In this document: positions 43,699-53,348 of the stretch, piece by piece | Layout: each line of letters opens with the position of its first letter | How positions within the stretch are numbered: position 1 is the stretch's first letter | NCBI GenBank assembly: GCA_003050645.1 | Contig: PEBX01000004.1 | Span: forward strand, 1-64,000 | Length of the DNA: 64,000 bases | Direction: 5' to 3' | Source: Candidatus Carbonibacillus altaicus | GTDB taxonomy: Bacteria; Bacillota; Bacilli; Thermicanales; DSM-22653 | Translations under genes and position numbers: made by a program | The notes under the pieces: generated by a model | Seen by the model: only the letters and a program-made list of their open reading frames with translations | Told to the model about the DNA's origin: nothing | Database searches by the model: none

Positions 43699-44221
43699 GG
43701 GCAATGCCTTCTTTCAACCAGAACTGGCGCAATAAAGAAGATAGACGGGCGAGCGCCGGGAGGGAAAGTTCGCTGAACAAACTTTCAAGAACCTCCGCGC
43801 TTTCAGGCGTCTTTTCACTGACGGATCTAAACGATCCATCACCCATGTGTTCATATGTTTTTAAATAATCGCGGGTGAGGGCGCGATAGCCGCGCACGAG
43901 AACGCGCATGGCCTTTCCTTCTTCCCTCCCGATTGCCTCTTCCAGCTCCAAAATATCAGCCATCTCTTCGTAACTGCCGACATCGCGGTGAACGAGCCAT
44001 TCTATCGTCAAAATGGCGGCGTCCGATACAGACAAAAAAGCCCGCTCGAGCAATCTTTCTTCGGCGAGCTTACGGATAAGGCCCTTCGAATCGACCGATC
44101 CGTCGGTACCGTCACCGCGCGCTCCTTCCGGCTCTTCCCTGCGGAGTGATTCCCAGGCGGCGATGGTCGCATCGAAAAAATGAAGCGCACGCTGCATCAT
44201 TTCAATTTTACGTCTGTCCAT
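43688..44221 (-). CDS. yutE: DUF86/HepT-like protein YutE
   Basis: 177 residues. DRRKIEMMQRALHFFDATIA at the start and GSYEEMADILELEEAIGREEG, MRVLVRGYRAL are the YutE/DUF86 pattern. Relatives of HepT form toxins with MNT nucleotidyltransferases, but there is no MntA partner here and the RX4-6HXY motif is not present, so a toxin role is unlikely. A Gly/Ser-rich insert (about 35-50) is extra. Start at the second ATG, seven bases after GGGGG. Confidence 0.82.
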   Translation of the reverse strand: MDRRKIEMMQRALHFFDATIAAWESLRREEPEGARGDGTDGSVDSKGLIRKLAEERLLERAFLSVSDAAILTIEWLVHRDVGSYEEMADILELEEAIGREEGKAMRVLVRGYRALTRDYLKTYEHMGDGSFRSVSEKTPESAEVLESLFSELSLPALARLSSLLRQFWLKEGIALEG

Positions 44222-44251
44222 CCCCATCCCCCATCTTCATGTTTTTTCCGG

Positions 44252-44341
44252 TTAATGTTTTTTTCGGGCAAATTTAAACACAAGGCCGATGGCCAAAAGA
44301 ATAAAAAGCAGTATGGAAACGCCTTCCATCAGCTCTTTCAT
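44252..44341 (-). CDS. 29-residue single-pass membrane peptide
   Basis: MKELMEGVSILLFILLAIGL followed by VFKFARKKH: one hydrophobic helix and a basic tail. AAGAGGTG lies six to seven bases before the ATG. It fits a small-membrane-protein gene between yutE and the DUF3055 gene; I do not know a named relative. Confidence 0.5.
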   Translation of the reverse strand: MKELMEGVSILLFILLAIGLVFKFARKKH

Positions 44342-44400
44342 GCAGACACCTCTTATCGTTCTCAAATCATGCGAACCGAAAAACCAAGGAGGACCTAACC

Positions 44401-44667
44401 ATGGAACGCGATTTTCTTTACGACACCGAAGAGATGACAAAGGTACGTTATGTGAGCTTTTTTACCGAACACGGTCGTTTTGACCTGGCCCTCATACGCA
44501 CCGATCGCTTTTTTGGGAAAACGCTTGTCCTGGATATGCAAAAAAGCGTCTTTGCCATCATCGGTGATGATGATCTGGAAGAAGAACACTATCTTGAAGA
44601 AGTTTTTCAGCTCACACCGGAGGAAGCCACTTCCTTGCACAGCTTTTTGCGGGAAGTCATTGATTGA
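44401..44667 (+). CDS. DUF3055 family small protein
   Basis: 88 residues, soluble, acidic. FLYDTEEMTKVRYVSF, RFDLALIRTDRFFGKTLVLD and FAIIGDDDLEEEHYLEEVF resemble the DUF3055 family of Bacillales, found in this same yut neighbourhood. Function unknown. AAGGAGG eight bases before the ATG. Confidence 0.78.
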   Translation: MERDFLYDTEEMTKVRYVSFFTEHGRFDLALIRTDRFFGKTLVLDMQKSVFAIIGDDDLEEEHYLEEVFQLTPEEATSLHSFLREVID

Positions 44668-44695
44668 CCGGGTTCATTTCTTTGATTGATCGGGT

Positions 44696-45058
44696 TCATT
44701 TCTGCTTTTTGTCTGAGTCACTAGGCTCAATCTGTACTTCCGCAGCATCTTTGCTGCGACGTGCGGTATGCCCGGCGTGTTCAGAAAGACGCCGTACGAC
44801 AAAATATTTGCAACCAAAATTACAGTATTCTTGAATGTATTGATCGAGCGCATCGATCCGTTGATCCGGTGGTGCGCTTTTTCTGTTTTCGGCGTAAAAA
44901 CCTTTGAGCCTGAGCTGTCCATAACCCCAATCGCCGACGATATAGTCATATTTGTCGAGGTAGTCCAGATAACGCGCACGAAAGGCTTCTAGTTGAAACG
45001 CACCGCGCACGTCACGGATCAGTTCAAAAGCGCTCATCCCCATGCGAAACGACTCCAT
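44696..45058 (-). CDS. yutD: DUF1027 family protein YutD
   Basis: 120 residues. FRARYLDYLDKYDYIVGDWG and YGQLRLKGFY with YCNFGCKYFVVRR are the YutD signature. Function unknown; always near lipA in Bacillales. AAAAAGGAGG five to six bases before the ATG at 45056-45058 gives the start; a GTG upstream would lie inside the ribosome site. Confidence 0.9.
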   Translation of the reverse strand: MESFRMGMSAFELIRDVRGAFQLEAFRARYLDYLDKYDYIVGDWGYGQLRLKGFYAENRKSAPPDQRIDALDQYIQEYCNFGCKYFVVRRLSEHAGHTARRSKDAAEVQIEPSDSDKKQK

Positions 45059-45088
45059 CCCATCCTCCTTTTTCACGGTTAAGAGTGA

Positions 45089-45967
45089 TTACGGGGCAGA
45101 CTTAAGCGATGCGCTTTGTTCGTGCGCATGATACGAACTCCGTACCAGCGGCCCCGCTTCGACGTGCTTGAAACCGAATGAGAGCGCTTTTTCTTTGAGA
45201 CGGGCGAAGGCATCCGGATGATAATATTTCAGGACCGGTAAATGTTTGCGCGTCGGTTGCAGATACTGCCCGATCGTCACAATATCTACCTCATGGTCGC
45301 GTAAATCACGAAACGTCTGGATCAGTTCTTCTTCCGTCTCTCCAAGCCCGACCATAATCGATGACTTCGTCGGTATATATGGATAATGCATTTTGGAGCG
45401 CTTTAAGAGTTCCAGACTGCGACGGTATGTGGCCTTTGCCCGGACCTTTGGGGTGAGGCGCTCGACGGTCTCGACGTTATGGTTTAACACGTCGGGTCGG
45501 GCCTCCAAGACCGTTTTAAGCGCCGCTTCATTACCCATAAAATCGGGAATAAGCACTTCTACCGCTATCCCTTTCATCCGTTGACGAAGCGCACGAATCG
45601 TCGCTGCGAACATGCTCGCCCCGCCGTCTTCCAGATCATCCCGGGCGACCGATGTCACCACGACATATTGTAAATGCATCTGTTCTGCGGCCAGCGCCAC
45701 ACGCGCCGGTTCCAACATGTCGACTTCACCACCCGGTGCGCCCGTTTTGACCGCACAAAAACGGCAGGCGCGGGTGCACGTGTCACCGAGAATCATAAAG
45801 GTGGCCGTACGGTTATTCCAGCATTCAAATATATTAGGACAGCGAGCCTCTTCACATACGGTATGAAGCACCGCGCGACGCATGAGCTGTTTAAGCTCGG
45901 CGTAGTGCGGATCTGTGCGCAAATCGACTTTGAGCCACTCGGGCTTGGCCAGCCTCTCGTTCATCAT
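45089..45967 (-). CDS. lipA: Lipoyl synthase
   Basis: 292 residues. Inserts two sulfurs into octanoyl groups on carrier proteins such as GcvH (encoded at 56.8 kb). Both clusters are complete: C38, C43, C49 (auxiliary, CX4CX5C) and C64, C68, C71 (radical [11 protein letters not shown]). The C-terminal RSSYHA with the serine ligand is present. Two adjacent ATGs follow AAGGGTGGG. Co-directional with yutD 30 bases on. Confidence 0.96.
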   Translation of the reverse strand: MMNERLAKPEWLKVDLRTDPHYAELKQLMRRAVLHTVCEEARCPNIFECWNNRTATFMILGDTCTRACRFCAVKTGAPGGEVDMLEPARVALAAEQMHLQYVVVTSVARDDLEDGGASMFAATIRALRQRMKGIAVEVLIPDFMGNEAALKTVLEARPDVLNHNVETVERLTPKVRAKATYRRSLELLKRSKMHYPYIPTKSSIMVGLGETEEELIQTFRDLRDHEVDIVTIGQYLQPTRKHLPVLKYYHPDAFARLKEKALSFGFKHVEAGPLVRSSYHAHEQSASLKSAP

Positions 45968-46092
45968 ACCCCACCCTTCTTTTGTGACAGCAGAAAAACT
46001 GTAGCAGTCCTGAGCCTTCTTCTACCTGTGCCTTTACCCATCATTATAACGCAAGCAAACGGGAAAGACTAGGATAGACGGGAGGTGAATCG

Positions 46093-47178
46093 ATGGTGAT
46101 GCTTCGCGAGCGACGGAGGAGAGCTGCACGTACGTTCTTCCTCTGGAACCGACATGCGGCGATACAGCTCGTAGCCTTACTGCGTGTGGCTGTATTTCTT
46201 GCGTTCATGCCGATAGGGTTCGTACCGGTCATGCCCTTTGCCAGCATGACACAGTATGTTCAGGCGGTGCCCAAGACAAACGATGATCCATTGGACCACC
46301 GTCTAGCCCGCTATCAAAGCGTAGCCGGGATCACTGGGACGCGCTGGAGTTATCTCGCCGCCATCGATCAGTTTCACCGTTCGTTAATAGTGAAAAACCC
46401 GGACGATCCCGACGCCGTCTCCTTCCGTTTTCCCGATGTACTGTGGGGAGGCCCCGGGAATCCCCGCGCGCCGGAAGAAGACGTGCGGCTTATCAATCTG
46501 TTCGGCGGTCTGGGAATCGACGCCGATGGCGATCAGAAAGCCTCCCAAGACAATCCGCTCGATGTTTTAACAGCCCTCGGTCGCTTTCTCCATCGCTTCG
46601 GCGATGATCCAGAAAACTTCCGCGAAGCGCTCGCAAAGCTGTATGATGATGAAAAAAAAAGGCGCATCATCCTCGGCTTTGAGCGTTTGATTGCGCACTA
46701 TGGGCGACTCGATCTCGATGAAAAACACTTTGTGCTCGACAGGCGCTATCCCTACAGCTACACCAATACATTTGGTGCAACCCGGGGATGGGGCGGACGC
46801 CGCATCCACGAAGGCGCAGACCTGTTCGCAAGCTACGGCACGCCGGTTAAAAGCGCGTCGTACGGTTATGTAGAAGTGATCGGCTGGAACAACTACGGTG
46901 GCTGGCGCATCGGCATTCGCGATCTCAACAATGTTTACTATTACTACGCGCACCTCGCGCATTTCAAAAAAGGCCTTAAAGAAGGGGATCTCGTCGAACC
47001 CGGGGAGGTGATCGGTTTTGTCGGATCATCCGGTTACGGACCGCCCGGGACGCAAGGAAAGTTCCCACCGCACCTCCATTTCGGCATGTATCGCTATACG
47101 GGGAAATACGAATGGGCCTTTGATCCAACACCGTACTTAAGACGTTGGGAAAAAAACGCAAGAGCGCGTGGAGAATAA
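46093..47178 (+). CDS. yunA: Secreted M23 (LytM-type) peptidase
   Basis: 361 residues. Signal or anchor segment (about 22-47) and a C-terminal LytM zinc peptidase domain (about 225-350) with HEGAD near 238 and HLHFG near 326, both metal motifs intact; HLAHF lies between. The middle (about 60-220) is the helical part seen in YunA. It should cut wall peptide cross-links. GGAGGT six bases before the ATG. Divergent from lipA. Confidence 0.9.
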   Translation: MVMLRERRRRAARTFFLWNRHAAIQLVALLRVAVFLAFMPIGFVPVMPFASMTQYVQAVPKTNDDPLDHRLARYQSVAGITGTRWSYLAAIDQFHRSLIVKNPDDPDAVSFRFPDVLWGGPGNPRAPEEDVRLINLFGGLGIDADGDQKASQDNPLDVLTALGRFLHRFGDDPENFREALAKLYDDEKKRRIILGFERLIAHYGRLDLDEKHFVLDRRYPYSYTNTFGATRGWGGRRIHEGADLFASYGTPVKSASYGYVEVIGWNNYGGWRIGIRDLNNVYYYYAHLAHFKKGLKEGDLVEPGEVIGFVGSSGYGPPGTQGKFPPHLHFGMYRYTGKYEWAFDPTPYLRRWEKNARARGE

Positions 47179-47265
47179 GATCGATCTCGCCGTGCGCAAG
47201 GCGCGCGCAAACAATCGTCTCCTAATACAAGAGGAAGCTTATCCTAACACAAGAGACATTTGACC

Positions 47266-47973
47266 TTAAGGTTTTGCGGGTGCAGCAGGCGTCGACGGCA
47301 TGGGTGGGGCCATCGGCACGACTTCACTGCCCTTGAAGTAATATTGCGGGACTTTACCGATGATCAATTCCTGGGCGATGGCAATTCGCTGTGAGACGAC
47401 CGCTTCTTTCGAGGAAAAGGGGATGACGACCTTGACACGCGTTTTGACGTTTAAATAGAGCGTAAGGAGTACATTGTTAATGCCTGTCTCTTCCAGTACG
47501 GGTTCGAGTTCTATTTCCGTCGCCCCGAGAGGCACGAGGGTCACGGGTATGCGCGGGCCCATGTTGGCAAACACTTCGCTTCCTAAAGCTACACCGAGCG
47601 GTATTTGAATACGCTGGCGGCTTAAGTCAGCCATCTTCTGCCGGACACTTTCCGCAGCCATAGCCTGCACGCGCGCCGTTGCCTCGACGTCCAGGCTGAT
47701 GGCTACGACATTGTTAGACTGATCATACTGTTTGACAAAGAGCTGGCCAGCATGTTTGAGTTCAACGGTCCTTTTTTTGATCGCATCGCTTATGGCGTCG
47801 GTCGCAATCTGAATGACCCTGAGATCGGCATAATCGCGGATGACCGGGGCCAGCCGTTTTTCCACGTAAAAAAAAAGCTGGATGAGCACGAATAAAAACA
47901 GCCCCAGCATGAGCAAAATGACATGTTTTTTTGGGATGTTCCATCTTTTAACCGTACGCATGCGCCGTACCAT
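47266..47973 (-). CDS. yunB: Sporulation protein YunB
   Basis: 235 residues. One membrane segment (about 17-38), then LAPVIRDYADLRVIQIATDA, ISLDVEATARVQAMAAESV and IPLGVALGSEVFANMGPRIP, the YunB pattern. Made under sigma-E in B. subtilis and needed for spore formation there; precise task unknown. The Ala/Pro tail is extra. Confidence 0.92.
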   Translation of the reverse strand: MVRRMRTVKRWNIPKKHVILLMLGLFLFVLIQLFFYVEKRLAPVIRDYADLRVIQIATDAISDAIKKRTVELKHAGQLFVKQYDQSNNVVAISLDVEATARVQAMAAESVRQKMADLSRQRIQIPLGVALGSEVFANMGPRIPVTLVPLGATEIELEPVLEETGINNVLLTLYLNVKTRVKVVIPFSSKEAVVSQRIAIAQELIIGKVPQYYFKGSEVVPMAPPMPSTPAAPAKP

Positions 47974-48078
47974 CTATGCTTCGCCCCCATTAAACCATAT
48001 GCATAGACGGACGGGGGCATGCTTCTTTTTGAACGGTTCAATATTCAATCGATGTGAATACGCAATACATGTGGGGGG

Positions 48079-48339
48079 TCAATGGATGTTTCGATCGAGC
48101 GGATACATGCGTTCTTCAGATGGATAAAGCCCTTCATCGCTTAACTTTTTACGTAACATCTCCACGACGAAAAGCGATACCATCTGAAACATTTCATCAT
48201 CAGAAAGCGTGGCGACAAACTGATCCAAATCGCGCCGGGTGTGATCGGAAAATAATTGCAAGACAACTTCCAGCGCTCCATCCGGACTCTCCGTGAGCTG
48301 CTCGCGGTACAGCCGGAACACTTCATCGACGAATTTCAC
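48079..48339 (-). CDS. Small acidic helical protein (DUF6154-like)
   Basis: 86 residues, no membrane segment: MKFVDEVFRLYREQLTESPD and MFQMVSLFVVEMLRKKLSDE. It resembles the short DUF6154 proteins found in the yun region, but from memory only. GTG start with GAGGAG nine bases upstream; 80 bases after yunD. Confidence 0.65.
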   Translation of the reverse strand: MKFVDEVFRLYREQLTESPDGALEVVLQLFSDHTRRDLDQFVATLSDDEMFQMVSLFVVEMLRKKLSDEGLYPSEERMYPLDRNIH

Positions 48340-48419
48340 ATTTCACCGCTCCTCTTCACCCAGTTATAACCTCTTTTTCAAACCCGCACCGACTTCGACC
48401 GGGCACAGCAGTACGACCG

Positions 48420-49820
48420 TCACGCCTTGTGTGTCGTCTTTTCCAGACGCACCGCCCAAACGAGCGCGTCATCTTGAAGAGCGCGTTCCAAATAATGCCG
48501 TAAAAAGTCCGGCAAACAGTAGGTGACGTTGGCCTCGTAAGAGCTCGCCTTAAAGCTATCATATGGATCGCGAAACAAAAGCATGTCAGGCCAGGCAACA
48601 GAAAGCATGCGTTCATCCTCGACTTCACCCCGGGCATCGTAGAGTCGAATTTCCTCTGATGCCCCCCTGTCCCACTCCAGTCCTGCGATCACTGGATAAC
48701 CCAATACTTTTCCGCGAAAGCCAAAACCGTGAATAGGACGTAAAAAAAGTTGAGGATTTAGAGCACGGAAGAGAATTTCTTTTAATTCTATAGCGGGCAT
48801 GCGAAGAATGCAAGTGGTAATAGGGTGGGGACAACTGGAAAGAATATCGCCATAGGTGACCGGGCCCTCTTCCAACCCATGTAGCAAAAGGCCGCTCGTC
48901 ACAATCGATGCGTCAGCGCCTGTTTCCCGCCGTAAGATTTCCGCGAGCAGCCTGGCATACGGAGAAGAACGTTCATAGGAGATCGTAAGCGGGGCTTTGA
49001 GTGTCGCAACTACCCGCTTGAGTCTGGGTCCTTCTGTTTGCTGAACTTCATCGATCGTCCGTAAGATGCGGGCAGAGGGTGCTTCTTTGGTCACGTCGAT
49101 GAGTTGAGTACGCATGGTGAGATCTTCTCCCGGTGTATAGTCGAGGATCGTCCAACCGAGCTCACGCCCGCCTTTTCCGGCTTGGGTGAGAAGCGTCCGG
49201 CCGATGCGGACGCCTTCCGGAAAACGATGGTGCGTATGCGCACCGAGGATAAGGTCGATTCCTAAGTCCGCCTGGGCAAGTGTCCGATCGGCGTAAAACC
49301 CGAGATGCGAAAGCAAGATGAGCACATCGACCTGAGGTCTTAAAAAACGTGAAAGCTCCCGTGCCCGTTCATACGGATCGTCCACGGTCCAACCGAGCAG
49401 CGGGTAATAATGAAACGCTGCGGTCAAACCAAAAAAACCCAGCGTCACATCTTCCACCCGAATCAACGTATAAGGCTTAAGCCACGTCGGCACCACACCT
49501 TCGGCGGTGCGGAGATTACTTAAGATCACCTCAAACGCTGCATCACGATAAAGATTTCCCAAGGCAAGGGGTGAGAGCGTCAGCCCTTCATTGTTCCCGA
49601 TCGTTACCAGATCATAGCCGCTCGCCTCTAATACAGAGCGGTTCATCATCCCTTCCGTAATATCTGAGAGCGGTTGGACGCGATCGACGTGGTCACCGAG
49701 ATCGAGTACGATGAGGCGTTCACCGAGTTCGCGTTTAAGCCTTTCTATAGCGCCACCGATCAAAGGAAACATCTGTATATGACTGTGTACATCGTTCGTG
49801 TGCAGCATATGAACGCGCAT
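48420..49820 (-). CDS. yunD: 5'-nucleotidase/metallophosphatase family protein YunD
   Basis: 466 residues. Calcineurin-type phosphatase motifs: HTNDVHSH, DLGDHVDR, GNNEG, LLSHLG and GAHTHHR, then the 5'-nucleotidase C-terminal domain (about 270-420). No signal peptide, as in B. subtilis YunD, so it acts in the cytoplasm on nucleotides or related phosphates. Confidence 0.92.
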   Translation of the reverse strand: MRVHMLHTNDVHSHIQMFPLIGGAIERLKRELGERLIVLDLGDHVDRVQPLSDITEGMMNRSVLEASGYDLVTIGNNEGLTLSPLALGNLYRDAAFEVILSNLRTAEGVVPTWLKPYTLIRVEDVTLGFFGLTAAFHYYPLLGWTVDDPYERARELSRFLRPQVDVLILLSHLGFYADRTLAQADLGIDLILGAHTHHRFPEGVRIGRTLLTQAGKGGRELGWTILDYTPGEDLTMRTQLIDVTKEAPSARILRTIDEVQQTEGPRLKRVVATLKAPLTISYERSSPYARLLAEILRRETGADASIVTSGLLLHGLEEGPVTYGDILSSCPHPITTCILRMPAIELKEILFRALNPQLFLRPIHGFGFRGKVLGYPVIAGLEWDRGASEEIRLYDARGEVEDERMLSVAWPDMLLFRDPYDSFKASSYEANVTYCLPDFLRHYLERALQDDALVWAVRLEKTTHKA

Positions 49821-49988
49821 GCATGATCACTCTCTCTACAGGTGTATATATTTTAGCATATGACATTTGGCAGCAAAAAACAAAGGCCTCTCATCCATAA
49901 AGGCGAGCGTCAACGGTTGGATCCGTTGATTTGTGCAGTCTGTTAAAGGCATCAAGGAATAACGGTTAAAGGAATCACAGTTATATGA

Positions 49989-50068
49989 AGGCACAAAAAT
50001 AACCGCTGATACCTCCCTTCGCATCAGTGAAACGCTCGAACATGATGCGTTGGATACGTATCAGCGGT
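49989..50068 (-). terminator. Long nested hairpin terminator after sufB
   Basis: Outer arms ACCGCTGATAC (50002-50012) and GTATCAGCGGT (50058-50068), perfect 11 bases; inner GCATCA (50021-50026) and TGATGC (50043-50048). On the minus strand the outer 3' arm is followed by TTATTTTTG. It lies 70 bases after the sufB stop and is the likely end of the suf transcript. The rest of 49821-50136 shows no gene. Confidence 0.7.
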
Positions 50069-50136
50069 ATCTCGAGCACAGACATCTCTTGCATGTGCCG
50101 GAGAAAATGTGGAATCGGAAGCCATGAAAATAAAGG

Positions 50137-51534
50137 TTATCCAATACTTCCTTCCATCTCGAAGGCGATGAGCCGATTGAGCTCGACCGCGTATTCCATA
50201 GGGAGCTCTTTGGTGAAGGGTTCGATGAAGCCCATGATGATCATCTGTGTCGCCTCTTCCTCAGTGAGACCGCGGCTCATGAGGTAGAAGAGTTGCTCTT
50301 CGCTCACTTTGGAGACGGAGGCTTCGTGTTCCAGGGTGATGCCATCGGTTTTGATCTCATTGTACGGAATGGTATCCGATACGGACTGATCGTCCATGAT
50401 GATCGTATCGCACTTCACGCTCGCCTTGGATCCTTCTGCCCCTTTACCAAACTGTACGAGCCCGCGATAGTTCACCTTCCCGCCGTCTTTACTGATCGAC
50501 TTGGACACGACCGTGGCCGTGCAGTTCGGTGCGAGCATATGCACTTTGGAACCAGCATCGAGCTCCTGACCGCGTCCGGCGACGGCGATGGATAGGATGT
50601 CGGCCCGCCCGCCCTCGCCTTTCATGACCACGGCCGGATATTTCATCGTCACTTTGCTGCCGAGATTGCCATCGATCCATTCCATCGTCGCGTGCGCTTC
50701 AGTCACCGCGCGCTTGGTGACGAGGTTGTAGACGCTGTTCGACCAGTTCTGGATCGTCGTGTAGCGGGCACGGGCACCGCGCTTGACGATGACCTCGACG
50801 ACGGCCGAGTGCAGTGAGCTCGAGGCGTACACCGGGGCCGTACATCCTTCAACATAGTGGGCAAACGCACCTTCATCGATGATGATGAGCGTCCGCTCGA
50901 ACTGGCCCATGTTTTCCGTGTTGATACGGAAGTAAGCTTGAAGCGGTACGTCGACCTTGACCCCTTTGGGGACGTAGATGAAACTTCCCCCTGACCAGAC
51001 CGCGCTATTGAGTGCTGCAAACTTGTTATCGCTGGGCGGTACGACGGTCGCAAAATATTCTTTGAAAAGCTCCGGATATTCCTTGAGGGCGGAGTCTGTA
51101 TCCATAAAGATGATCCCTTTGGCTTCCAGCTCTTTTTTAATGTTATGGTAGACGACTTCGGATTCATACTGAGCCGAGACGCCGGCTAAAAACTTCTGTT
51201 CCGCTTCAGGAATGCCCAGCCGTTCAAACGTCTTTTTAATTTCTTCCGGCACTTCTTCCCACGTACGTCCTGGGCGTTCGGCCGGTTTGACATAATAATA
51301 GATGTCTTCGAAATCCAGTTCGGAAAGATCGGCGCCCCAGGTCGGGACAGGTTTAGCATAAAAAATATCGAGCGATTTTAAGCGGAACTCGGTCATCCAG
51401 TCCGGCTCGCCTTTCTGCCGCGAGATATCAAGGACAATCTCGCGCGCCAAGCCTTTGGGGGTTCGGTAAACAGAGACATCTCGGTCGTGAAAACCGTACT
51501 TGTATTCGCCGGAAACCGGTGCGACTTTCGCCAT
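50137..51534 (-). CDS. sufB: Fe-S cluster assembly protein SufB
   Basis: 465 residues, scaffold subunit of the SufBCD complex that builds Fe-S clusters. [20 protein letters not shown] near the start and [20 protein letters not shown] with the conserved Cys near the end are typical; [20 protein letters not shown] follows. AAAGGAGG before the ATG. Last gene of sufCDSUB; a 163-base gap with CATG-rich short repeats separates it from sufU. Confidence 0.97.
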   Translation of the reverse strand: MAKVAPVSGEYKYGFHDRDVSVYRTPKGLAREIVLDISRQKGEPDWMTEFRLKSLDIFYAKPVPTWGADLSELDFEDIYYYVKPAERPGRTWEEVPEEIKKTFERLGIPEAEQKFLAGVSAQYESEVVYHNIKKELEAKGIIFMDTDSALKEYPELFKEYFATVVPPSDNKFAALNSAVWSGGSFIYVPKGVKVDVPLQAYFRINTENMGQFERTLIIIDEGAFAHYVEGCTAPVYASSSLHSAVVEVIVKRGARARYTTIQNWSNSVYNLVTKRAVTEAHATMEWIDGNLGSKVTMKYPAVVMKGEGGRADILSIAVAGRGQELDAGSKVHMLAPNCTATVVSKSISKDGGKVNYRGLVQFGKGAEGSKASVKCDTIIMDDQSVSDTIPYNEIKTDGITLEHEASVSKVSEEQLFYLMSRGLTEEEATQMIIMGFIEPFTKELPMEYAVELNRLIAFEMEGSIG

Positions 51535-51697
51535 ATTGAGCCCCTCCTTTGATTTTCATATCATGTCTTACGCATGTTCATCATGTCATACTCATGCTCA
51601 TGCCGCTTTGAAGGCCTCTTCACGTTGATTCGCATGAATGATCCATAGATGGTGCATGGATAATGCTCTTCTAACACAGTGAACACACGGTCACGCC

Positions 51698-52135
51698 TTA
51701 CGATGAATGATCGGTGATCCCTTGTTCTAAAGCCTTCCAAGCCAGAGTGGCGCATTTGATACGCGCGGGGAACTGAGCGACACCTTTTAAAGCGACCGCA
51801 TCACCGAGTGTTTCTTCTTCCGATTCGACGAGGTCATGTCCCTGAATCATCTTTAAGAAAATATCTTTAACCCTTTCTGCCGCTTCAATGTTTTGCCCTT
51901 TTAGCATATCGGCCATCATCGAGGCCGAAGCCTGCGAGATAGAACAGCCTTCGCCGGTAAAACGAATATCCTGCACCTTCCCGTCCTGGATGCGTACATA
52001 AAGGGTGATATGGTCTCCACAGGTCGGATTTTTAAGATCGATCGCCCGCACGTCGTCACCGCTTAGCACCCCACGCGCACGCGGATGCTGTGCGTGATCG
52101 AGGATAACTTGTCGGTAAAGATCATCCAAAGACAT
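51698..52135 (-). CDS. sufU: SufU zinc sulfur-transfer protein
   Basis: 145 residues. Takes sulfur from SufS. Zinc ligands C39 and D41 (NPTCGDH), C64 (GEGCSIS) and the C-terminal Cys in RIKCATLAW are all present. ATG at 52133-52135, ten bases after AAAGGAG; the sufS stop lies inside its first codons, so the genes overlap slightly. Confidence 0.95.
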   Translation of the reverse strand: MSLDDLYRQVILDHAQHPRARGVLSGDDVRAIDLKNPTCGDHITLYVRIQDGKVQDIRFTGEGCSISQASASMMADMLKGQNIEAAERVKDIFLKMIQGHDLVESEEETLGDAVALKGVAQFPARIKCATLAWKALEQGITDHSS

Positions 52136-53348
52136 CGCCAAAAAACTCCTTTACGTGATGCACACCAGCAACGAGTGCTTCGACATCTTGCATATCGTTG
52201 TACACATAAAAGCTGGCGCGCACCGTAGAATTCACACCGAGCCGCTTCATGAGCGGCTGGGCACAGTGATGCCCGGCGCGGACGGCAATCCCCATAGAAT
52301 CGAAAACCGTCGCCGTGTCGTGGGCATGAATCGAACCGATGTTAAAGGTTAAGACCGCATGTCGTCCCGCACGCGGACCATAGATCGTCACACCGGGAAT
52401 CTCGCCCAGCGCACGGGTTGCGCTCTCCGTAAGACGTAAAACATGTGCTTCGACTTCGTTCATGCCCAGTCCTTCCAGATAATCGATGGCTGCCGCAAGG
52501 CCTACCGCTTCGGCTATCGGCGGCGTCCCTGCTTCAAAGCGCCAAGGCGGATCCCGCCACGTCGCTTCATGGAGGCTCACCGTATCGATCATCTCCCCGC
52601 CGAGTTCATACGGTTCCATGTCTTTCAGCAGTTCGTACTTGCCGTAAAGAACACCGATCCCAGTCGGCCCCAGCATCTTGTGTCCGGAAAAAGCTAAAAA
52701 GTCGATGTCCAGCGCCTGCACATCATACGGCATGTGCGGCACGCTCTGCGCACCGTCTATGACGATCACCCCGCCGACTTCGTGTACCCGCGCCGCAGCG
52801 GCCTGAATTGGCTGGATCGTCCCCAGCACATTAGAGACATGGGCGAGGGCGACGATTTTGGTCCGGGGAGAGATCGCCTGCGTAAGACGCGTCTCATCGA
52901 GAATTCCTTCCGGAGACGGTTCGACAAAAACGAGCCGGGCACCGGTTTGCCGCGCCAGACGCTGCCAGGGGAGCAAATTCGCATGATGTTCGTTCGGGGT
53001 GAGCACGATCTCATCACCGGGCCCGAGCTTGGCTTCGCCATACGTCTTAGCGATGAGGTTGAGACTCGCCGTCGTCCCACGGGTAAATACAATCTCGCTG
53101 GCGCGTCGCGCATGAATAAAACGCCTGACTTTTTCCCGAGCGCCTTCATAGGCTTCGGTAGCCCGTGATCCAAGCGTGTGCACGCCGCGGTGAACATTGG
53201 CGTGATCATGCTCGTAGTAGCGGCTGATCGCCTCGATCACCGCACGCGGTTTTTGCGAAGATGCCGCAGAATCGAGGTAGACGAGCGGTGCATCCCCGAT
53301 TTTTTGCTGTAAAATAGGGAAATCTTCTATAAGCGCACGCCCGATCAC
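52122..53348 (-). CDS. sufS: Cysteine desulfurase SufS
   Basis: 408 residues, PLP enzyme that frees sulfur from cysteine for SufU. PLP lysine in FLAFSGHKMLGPTG and the active Cys in RAGHHCAQPLM. GTG start overlapping the sufD stop by four bases. Confidence 0.97.
   Translation of the reverse strand: MIGRALIEDFPILQQKIGDAPLVYLDSAASSQKPRAVIEAISRYYEHDHANVHRGVHTLGSRATEAYEGAREKVRRFIHARRASEIVFTRGTTASLNLIAKTYGEAKLGPGDEIVLTPNEHHANLLPWQRLARQTGARLVFVEPSPEGILDETRLTQAISPRTKIVALAHVSNVLGTIQPIQAAAARVHEVGGVIVIDGAQSVPHMPYDVQALDIDFLAFSGHKMLGPTGIGVLYGKYELLKDMEPYELGGEMIDTVSLHEATWRDPPWRFEAGTPPIAEAVGLAAAIDYLEGLGMNEVEAHVLRLTESATRALGEIPGVTIYGPRAGRHAVLTFNIGSIHAHDTATVFDSMGIAVRAGHHCAQPLMKRLGVNSTVRASFYVYNDMQDVEALVAGVHHVKEFFGDVFG

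Noticed and set aside
43688-44221. HepT toxin of a toxin-antitoxin pair
   Set aside because: No MntA-type nucleotidyltransferase is adjacent, the RX4-6HXY motif is absent, and the position and sequence match yutE.
49836-50024. Minus-strand open frame of 62 codons between yunD and sufB
   Set aside because: It starts within the suf terminator hairpin, has poor composition, and no relative is suggested.
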